From assembly GCA_020628545.1 (NCBI GenBank), contig JAHDEX010000003.1, positions 54,166-118,165 of the forward strand: a stretch of 64,000 nt of DNA. Reading direction: 5' to 3'. The stretch is from Paracoccaceae bacterium. GTDB lineage: Bacteria > Pseudomonadota > Alphaproteobacteria > Rhodobacterales > Rhodobacteraceae. The translations under genes were made by a program, and so were the position numbers. Of this stretch, positions 59,292 through 64,000 are shown one piece after another. The notes beneath the pieces are model-generated. The model worked only from the letters and a program-made list of their open reading frames with translations. It made no database searches and was not told the origin of the DNA. Within the stretch, counting starts at the first letter, position 1. Each line of letters opens with the position of its first letter.

Positions 59292-60701
59292 ATGTCAGTA
59301 CTTGATCAAATGCGTGCGGCCATTGGCGACGCTTATGTCCTGACGGCCGAGGACACGACGAAGTGGCGGTCCGACTGGACCGGGGACTATACGCTCAATC
59401 CAGCGGCCGTGCTGCGTCCGGGCTCTACTGCTGATGTCGCCGCCGTCCTAAAGATCGCAAATTACAGTGGAACGCCGATTGTACCCGTCTCCGGCAACAC
59501 AGGCCTGACCGGCGCAACATCTAATGACGGTGCGCTCATGCTGTCGGTCGATCGTCTGAATAAGGTGCGAAGCATTGATCCCGAAGGCAGGTCAATCACT
59601 GTCGAGGCCGGTGTGATCCTATCGGCCATCCACGATGCAGCCGACGAGCATAACCTTATCTTCCCGCTCACCTTTGGTGCACGCGGCACTGCAATGATCG
59701 GTGGCGCGCTCAGCACCAATGCGGGCGGGTCCAATGTTTTGCGCTACGGCAATGCGCGGGATCTCTGCATGGGGGTTGAAGTAGTTCTCCCCGATGGCCG
59801 CGTGATGGATTTGATGAGCGCGTTGCACAAAGATAATTCCGGCTTGAACCTGCGCAACCTTGTAATTGGCGCGGAAGGTACATTGGGTGTGATCACCGCC
59901 GCCGTCCTAAAACTGCATCCCAAACCTATTGCCTACGCCACTGCCATGGTTGCGGTGCCGACGGTTGAGGATGGCCTGACCCTGCTCAATGCGATGCAGG
60001 ATGCGACCGGTGGTGCCGTGGAAGCATTTGAGTACATGCCGAAGGAATACATTGATCGCCATCTGGAGCGGAAAGCGGATGCGCGGCGGCCTTTCGATGA
60101 GGACCACGCCGTCAATGTTATGATTGAAGTTGGTGCGACGGCCGAGAAAGACGGTAAGCCTGGTCCCGACGGTGCTATTCCGATTGTCACGTTGCTAGAG
60201 ACTGAACTGGGTCGCATGTTTGAAGACGGCAAAGTCCTCGATGCCATGGTCGCGCAATCGGATGCGCAACGTACCGAGATGTGGGCGCGCCGCGAAGCAG
60301 CAGGCGAGATCCTGTTTGATCCCGGCATCGCCGTGAACACCGATATTGCGGTCCCGCTGAGCAAGGTGGGGCAAACGCTGCGGATGATTACGGCCAACCT
60401 GAAAAAGCTGGATCCGGATGTGACCGAAATTGTCGTAGCCCACTTGGGTGACGGCAATATTCACCACACGGCCTATCCCCGTCGCAACACGCCAGACGTC
60501 ATGGCGCAAATGGTCGAGGTCGTTGAAGATGCCGTTGCAGAGGTGCGAGGATCTTTCAGCGCTGAACACGGCGTCGGCATCTCGAAGCTCGACACGATGC
60601 GGCGGCGCAAGGACCCGGTCGCGCTTGACGTGATGCGTACGATTAAGCGGGCCGTTGATCCCAATGGGATTATGAACCCGGGCAAGGTGATACCAGACTA
60701 G
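59292..60701 (+). CDS. FAD-binding oxidoreductase (GlcD/D-2-hydroxyglutarate dehydrogenase-like)
   Basis: PIVPVSGNTGLTGATSNDGALMLSVDRLNKVRSID, ARGTAMIGGALSTNAGGSNVLRYGNARDLCMGVEVVLPDG, AHLGDGNIHHTAYP, SAEHGVG. ATG at 59292. Confidence 0.93.
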   Translation: MSVLDQMRAAIGDAYVLTAEDTTKWRSDWTGDYTLNPAAVLRPGSTADVAAVLKIANYSGTPIVPVSGNTGLTGATSNDGALMLSVDRLNKVRSIDPEGRSITVEAGVILSAIHDAADEHNLIFPLTFGARGTAMIGGALSTNAGGSNVLRYGNARDLCMGVEVVLPDGRVMDLMSALHKDNSGLNLRNLVIGAEGTLGVITAAVLKLHPKPIAYATAMVAVPTVEDGLTLLNAMQDATGGAVEAFEYMPKEYIDRHLERKADARRPFDEDHAVNVMIEVGATAEKDGKPGPDGAIPIVTLLETELGRMFEDGKVLDAMVAQSDAQRTEMWARREAAGEILFDPGIAVNTDIAVPLSKVGQTLRMITANLKKLDPDVTEIVVAHLGDGNIHHTAYPRRNTPDVMAQMVEVVEDAVAEVRGSFSAEHGVGISKLDTMRRRKDPVALDVMRTIKRAVDPNGIMNPGKVIPD

Positions 60702-61639
60702 CTGTGCAGAAAGTCCGGCCCAGCCTGCGCGAGCAGTTTTTCAGCCATCGCTTTGCCAAGTGCAGCCCCATCTTCAATCGGCGCGGTTTGGTCATCCGCG
60801 AAAACGGCCGACCCGTCTGTCTTCAGGATTTCACCGCGCAGTCGCAAAGTGCCGCCGTCAAGATCAGCCAATCCGCTGATCGGTGTTTCACAGGACCCAT
60901 CCAGAGCCGCAAGAAACGCACGTTCAGCAGCAAGTCGTTGGTCCGTTGGCTCATCATGAATGGCAGCCAGCATTTCTGCCGCGCGGGTGTCGCTTATGCG
61001 CCGTTCGATCCCAATCGCGCCTTGCGCAATCGCGGGCAGCATATCGTCCGGATCAATGGGGTGGTGTGGAACGTCGGACATGCCGAGGCGATTCAGACCC
61101 GCTTGTGCGAGAAACGTCGCGACGGCCACACCGTCGGCGAGCTTGCGCAGCCGTGTTTGAACGTTGCCACGGAACTCAACCACGTTGAGGTCCGGGCGTC
61201 GCACAAGAAGTTGAGCACGACGGCGCAGTGACGACGTTCCAACAGTTGCGCCTTCTGCAAGATCCGCGATTCCCGAGGCAGCATGCGAGATAAACGCATC
61301 GCGCACGTCTTCGCGTGGCAAAAATGTATCCAGCACCAACCCGTCTGGCTGATCAACTGGCATATCCTTTGTTGAATGCACGGCGATATCGATTTCACCC
61401 GCTAGCATCGCTTCTTCGATCTCGCGGGTAAAAAGACCTTTGCCACCAATCTCTTTCAGCGCGCGGTCCTGGATCGCATCACCGGTGACTTTGATTACCC
61501 GGATCTCGAAAGCCTCTTCGGGCAAATCAAAAGCGGACATCAAGCGGCTGCGCGTCTCATGCGCTTGCGCCAGCGCCAAGGGCGAGCCGCGCGTGCCGAT
61601 CACAAAGGGTTGAGCGGGTGTGGGCATTTGCAAAGTCAT
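60698..61639 (-). CDS. hemC: hydroxymethylbilane synthase (porphobilinogen deaminase)
   Basis: FVIGTRGSPLALAQAHETRSRL, IGGKGLFTREIEEAMLAGEIDIAVHSTKDMPVDQPDGL, GTSSLRRRAQLLVRRPDL. Confidence 0.96.
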   Translation of the reverse strand: MTLQMPTPAQPFVIGTRGSPLALAQAHETRSRLMSAFDLPEEAFEIRVIKVTGDAIQDRALKEIGGKGLFTREIEEAMLAGEIDIAVHSTKDMPVDQPDGLVLDTFLPREDVRDAFISHAASGIADLAEGATVGTSSLRRRAQLLVRRPDLNVVEFRGNVQTRLRKLADGVAVATFLAQAGLNRLGMSDVPHHPIDPDDMLPAIAQGAIGIERRISDTRAAEMLAAIHDEPTDQRLAAERAFLAALDGSCETPISGLADLDGGTLRLRGEILKTDGSAVFADDQTAPIEDGAALGKAMAEKLLAQAGPDFLHS

Positions 61640-61655
61640 TTCTGATCGTTAGCAG

Positions 61656-61673
61656 TGTCAACTAAAGCTGACA
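61656..61673. promoter_or_regulatory. candidate PpsR/CrtJ box in the divergent hemC/hemE intergenic region
   Basis: TGTC-AACTAAAGCT-GACA, exact TGT-N12-ACA with the flanking C/G of the extended form. Confidence 0.5.
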
Positions 61674-61717
61674 ACTCCCTTGACTTCGCAGGCAACACTT
61701 GGGACGACAGGTAGACC

Positions 61718-62773
61718 ATGAAGGACCTCGCCATGACATCCACAAAGACCATCCTGCGCGCCCTTGCGGGTGAAACGCTGCCAACACCACCCATCTGGAT
61801 GATGCGACAAGCCGGACGGTATTTGCCAGAGTATCGCGCCACCCGCGCACAAGCCGGCGACTTTTTGTCTTTGTGCTACAACTCCGACCTCGCCGCAGAA
61901 GTCACGTTGCAACCAATCCGACGCTATGATTTTGACGCTGCAATTCTATTTGCCGATATTTTGTTGCTTCCGCAGGCACTTGGCGCTGATCTTTGGTTTG
62001 TGACAGGCGAGGGCCCACGTCTCTCTACAATCACTGATGGCGCCGGGTTGGCCGCTTTGAAACCAGCAGACGCCATCCACGATCACCTTGCCCCGATCTA
62101 CGAAACTGTGCGCATCCTGTCCCAAGAACTGCCTGAAAAAACGACCCTGATAGGCTTTGCTGGCGCCCCTTGGACGGTGGCGACCTATATGATCGCGGGG
62201 CGCGGGACGCCCGACCAGGGGCCAGCGCATGCCCTGAAGGCCGAGGACAAAGAAACCTTCGAAGGCATCATTGATCTGCTTACCGAAAGCACGATCCACT
62301 ACCTGTCAATGCAGATTGACGCTGGCGCAGAGGTTGTGAAGATTTTCGACAGCTGGGCGGGGTCCCTCGAAGGGGAGGATTTCGTCAATTACGCAGTTGT
62401 CCCGGCGCAGCGCATTACAGCTGCACTGAAGCAGAAGCACCCAGACGTACCAGTGATCGCATTCCCGCGCGGCGCTGGAGAGCGATATGTTGGACTACAC
62501 GCAGCGATTGGGGCAGATTGTGTCGCGCTAGATGACGGCGTGACTGCAGAATGGGCCGCCAAAAATGTCCAGACAGGTGGTTGTACGCAGGGCAACTTGA
62601 AGTCGTCTCATATGGTCACCGGCGGCCAAGACCTTGTCGATGAGGTCAATCGAATCAAGGCCGCTTTTGCAAATGGGCCTCATATCTTCAATCTCGGTCA
62701 TGGCATCACTCCAGACGCCGATCCTGAAAATGTGCAGTTGATGATCGACACCGCTCGGCAGCAATTGCCATAA
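61718..62773 (+). CDS. hemE: uroporphyrinogen decarboxylase
   Basis: [67 protein letters not shown]. Start 61718 or 61733. Confidence 0.96.
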   Translation: MKDLAMTSTKTILRALAGETLPTPPIWMMRQAGRYLPEYRATRAQAGDFLSLCYNSDLAAEVTLQPIRRYDFDAAILFADILLLPQALGADLWFVTGEGPRLSTITDGAGLAALKPADAIHDHLAPIYETVRILSQELPEKTTLIGFAGAPWTVATYMIAGRGTPDQGPAHALKAEDKETFEGIIDLLTESTIHYLSMQIDAGAEVVKIFDSWAGSLEGEDFVNYAVVPAQRITAALKQKHPDVPVIAFPRGAGERYVGLHAAIGADCVALDDGVTAEWAAKNVQTGGCTQGNLKSSHMVTGGQDLVDEVNRIKAAFANGPHIFNLGHGITPDADPENVQLMIDTARQQLP

Positions 62774-62823
62774 TTTTAACATAAATTTTTGCCATGCCCT
62801 AAACAGTTGTTAAGGGTACAAGA

Positions 62824-63207
62824 ATGCCTGCAGGACAAAGTTTTCGTGTCAAACTATTGGCAATGAGCGCTGGTGTCGCCCTGAGTATTGGCGCGTGGAC
62901 GCACCTGTCAGACGAAGCGCTTTCAAAGGGCCTGTCCCTGACTGAGCTTGCAGCCCTTCCTTTAGCACAGCCAACGACGCCTCTTCCTCCTGACGCAACC
63001 CAAGGGCAGGTTGCCCTGCCCGATGCTGAGGTTCCGACCGTTGAAAGTGCACTTTTCGGCATGCAAGAAGCTTTGAAATCTGTTGGCGGCATCTTCTCTC
63101 ACGCCGTCACATTGGACGTAGGCGGCGGGTCAGGATCTGCGCAAAGCTCTAACAAGCGCGAGATGGTGCGGTCCGTTGGTGGTGCAAAGTTTGTCGCTGT
63201 CCGGTAA
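62824..63207 (+). CDS. hypothetical protein (127 aa, N-terminal hydrophobic segment)
   Basis: ORF in a gene-sized gap; MPAGQSFRVKLLAMSAGVALSIGAWTHLSDEAL; no family recognised. Confidence 0.55.
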   Translation: MPAGQSFRVKLLAMSAGVALSIGAWTHLSDEALSKGLSLTELAALPLAQPTTPLPPDATQGQVALPDAEVPTVESALFGMQEALKSVGGIFSHAVTLDVGGGSGSAQSSNKREMVRSVGGAKFVAVR

Positions 63208-63255
63208 CGCTCAGACCTTCTCACAGAGCAGCCCTACTTACGCCCTGTTTCCGGT

Positions 63256-63286
63256 CTAACCCTTCCTTCAAATTCGAAAGGGTTAG
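63256..63286 (+). promoter_or_regulatory. RBS-sequestering hairpin upstream of hypothetical ORF 63289..63675
   Basis: CTAACCCTT(63256-63264)/AAGGGTTAG(63278-63286); the 3' arm contains the AAGGG Shine-Dalgarno, 6 nt before GTG at 63289. Confidence 0.45.
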
Positions 63287-63288
63287 CC

Positions 63289-63675
63289 GTGCTGTTTCAC
63301 CTGCGCCAGGTATTGTTCAAATTCCGCGTCTATCTCGGCGCGCTCCGAACTGGAATTTTCGGCTTTGCTCTTGTCTGCGCCGCATGGGTCTTTGCGGCAC
63401 CTCCATCGCAATCCGAGATAGCTCGCTTGAATTTGAACGCGCCCGATACTGCGCAGCATGAAGGTTTACGCGCACATCGGATTGCTAAGCTGTTGATCCT
63501 GGTGCCGTCAGATCGGCTTTATGAACTTGCTGCCAATCGCAGCGGAACGGGCATGAGCGCCGACGACTTCCGTCTTGGCGTGATCCTGGCTGCTGAAGGC
63601 ACGCCACTACGCGCGGCAGAGGCACCGACGGAGGAAGGTATTGGCGCAAAGTTTCTCCCAGCGCGTACGAACTAG
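63289..63675 (+). CDS. hypothetical protein (128 aa, N-terminal TM/signal segment)
   Basis: GTG start with SD AAAGGG; MLFHLRQVLFKFRVYLGALRTGIFGFALVCAAWVFAAPPSQSE; stop abuts the hemF stop. Confidence 0.55.
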   Translation: MLFHLRQVLFKFRVYLGALRTGIFGFALVCAAWVFAAPPSQSEIARLNLNAPDTAQHEGLRAHRIAKLLILVPSDRLYELAANRSGTGMSADDFRLGVILAAEGTPLRAAEAPTEEGIGAKFLPARTN

Positions 63676-64000
63676 TCAGACCCACTTTGCCAAAGGCGGC
63701 AGACTCATCAGCACTGCGTTTGCATCGTGGCCGGTTGTCAGACCAAACTTCGTGCCGCGATCATAAACCAGATTGTATTCCGCATAGAGCCCGCGGTGTA
63801 CCAGTTGTGCATCCTTGTCCGCGGCCGACCATGGTGTATCGCGCCGCTTTTCGACCAGGGGCACATAAGCAGGCAGAAACGCTTTGCCGATGTCCTGCGT
63901 CAGCGCAAAGTCTGCATCCCAATCACCGCTATTGCGGTCATCCATAAAGATACCGCCGACACCGCGCGCCCGGTTCCGGTGCGGAACATAAAAATATTCA
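63676..64000 (-). CDS. hemF: oxygen-dependent coproporphyrinogen III oxidase, C-terminal part (5' end beyond the window)
   Basis: Frame is open to the window edge: EYFYVPHRNRARGVGGIFMDDRNSGDWDADFALTQDIGKAFLPAYVPLVEKRRDTPWSAADKDAQLVHRGLYAEYNLVYDRGTKFGL. Confidence 0.95.
   Translation of the reverse strand, partial: EYFYVPHRNRARGVGGIFMDDRNSGDWDADFALTQDIGKAFLPAYVPLVEKRRDTPWSAADKDAQLVHRGLYAEYNLVYDRGTKFGLTTGHDANAVLMSLPPLAKWV

Noticed and set aside
60698-60701. Shared CTAG providing both stop codons of convergent FAD-oxidoreductase and hemC genes
   Set aside because: Real but trivial; convergent stop overlaps of this kind are common in compact genomes.
1-64000. CRISPR arrays, IS elements, prophage or toxin-antitoxin modules
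   Set aside because: No regularly spaced repeats, transposase/integrase motifs, phage structural genes or TA pairs were seen in the ORF translations.

Overview
This 64-kb window is chromosomal sequence that looks like a marine alphaproteobacterium of the Rhodobacteraceae/Roseobacter group, judged from protein character and gene neighbourhoods. It is dense, mostly ordinary coding DNA. I see no rRNA operon, CRISPR array, transposase, integrase or prophage. In order it carries: a 3' fragment of dnaE; a DMGDH/GcvT-like oxidoreductase; heparinase II/III-purH-lspA; murJ-glnD-PBP activator; rsmI-yraN-gshB; comM; cobalamin genes; rpoH (RpoHII type); coaBC-dut-moeB; an amino-acid ABC transporter; an M3 peptidase; a sulfonate dissimilation block (tauR-xsc-pta-ackA-TSUP exporter-soeABC); a large multidomain PQQ sugar dehydrogenase; a galactoside/galactonate catabolic cluster; a urate/allantoin cluster; cydAB; one CAU tRNA; hemC/hemE; and the 3' part of hemF. 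Items most worth a second look: (1) an unlisted 37-codon ORF between soeA and soeB whose start and stop overlap both neighbours; (2) a 9-bp hairpin whose 3' arm contains the Shine-Dalgarno of a hypothetical gene next to hemF; (3) candidate regulatory sites matching remembered consensus motifs: PpsR box (hemC/hemE), RpoE/ECF11 promoter (rpoH), tandem RegA/PrrA-like boxes (cydAB), TauR box (xsc), CtrA half-sites (comM); (4) a PQQ dehydrogenase with three internal copies of a lectin-like module; (5) a GST with a C-terminal TRASH-like Cys motif. All family calls come from reading the translations by eye; no database search was run.
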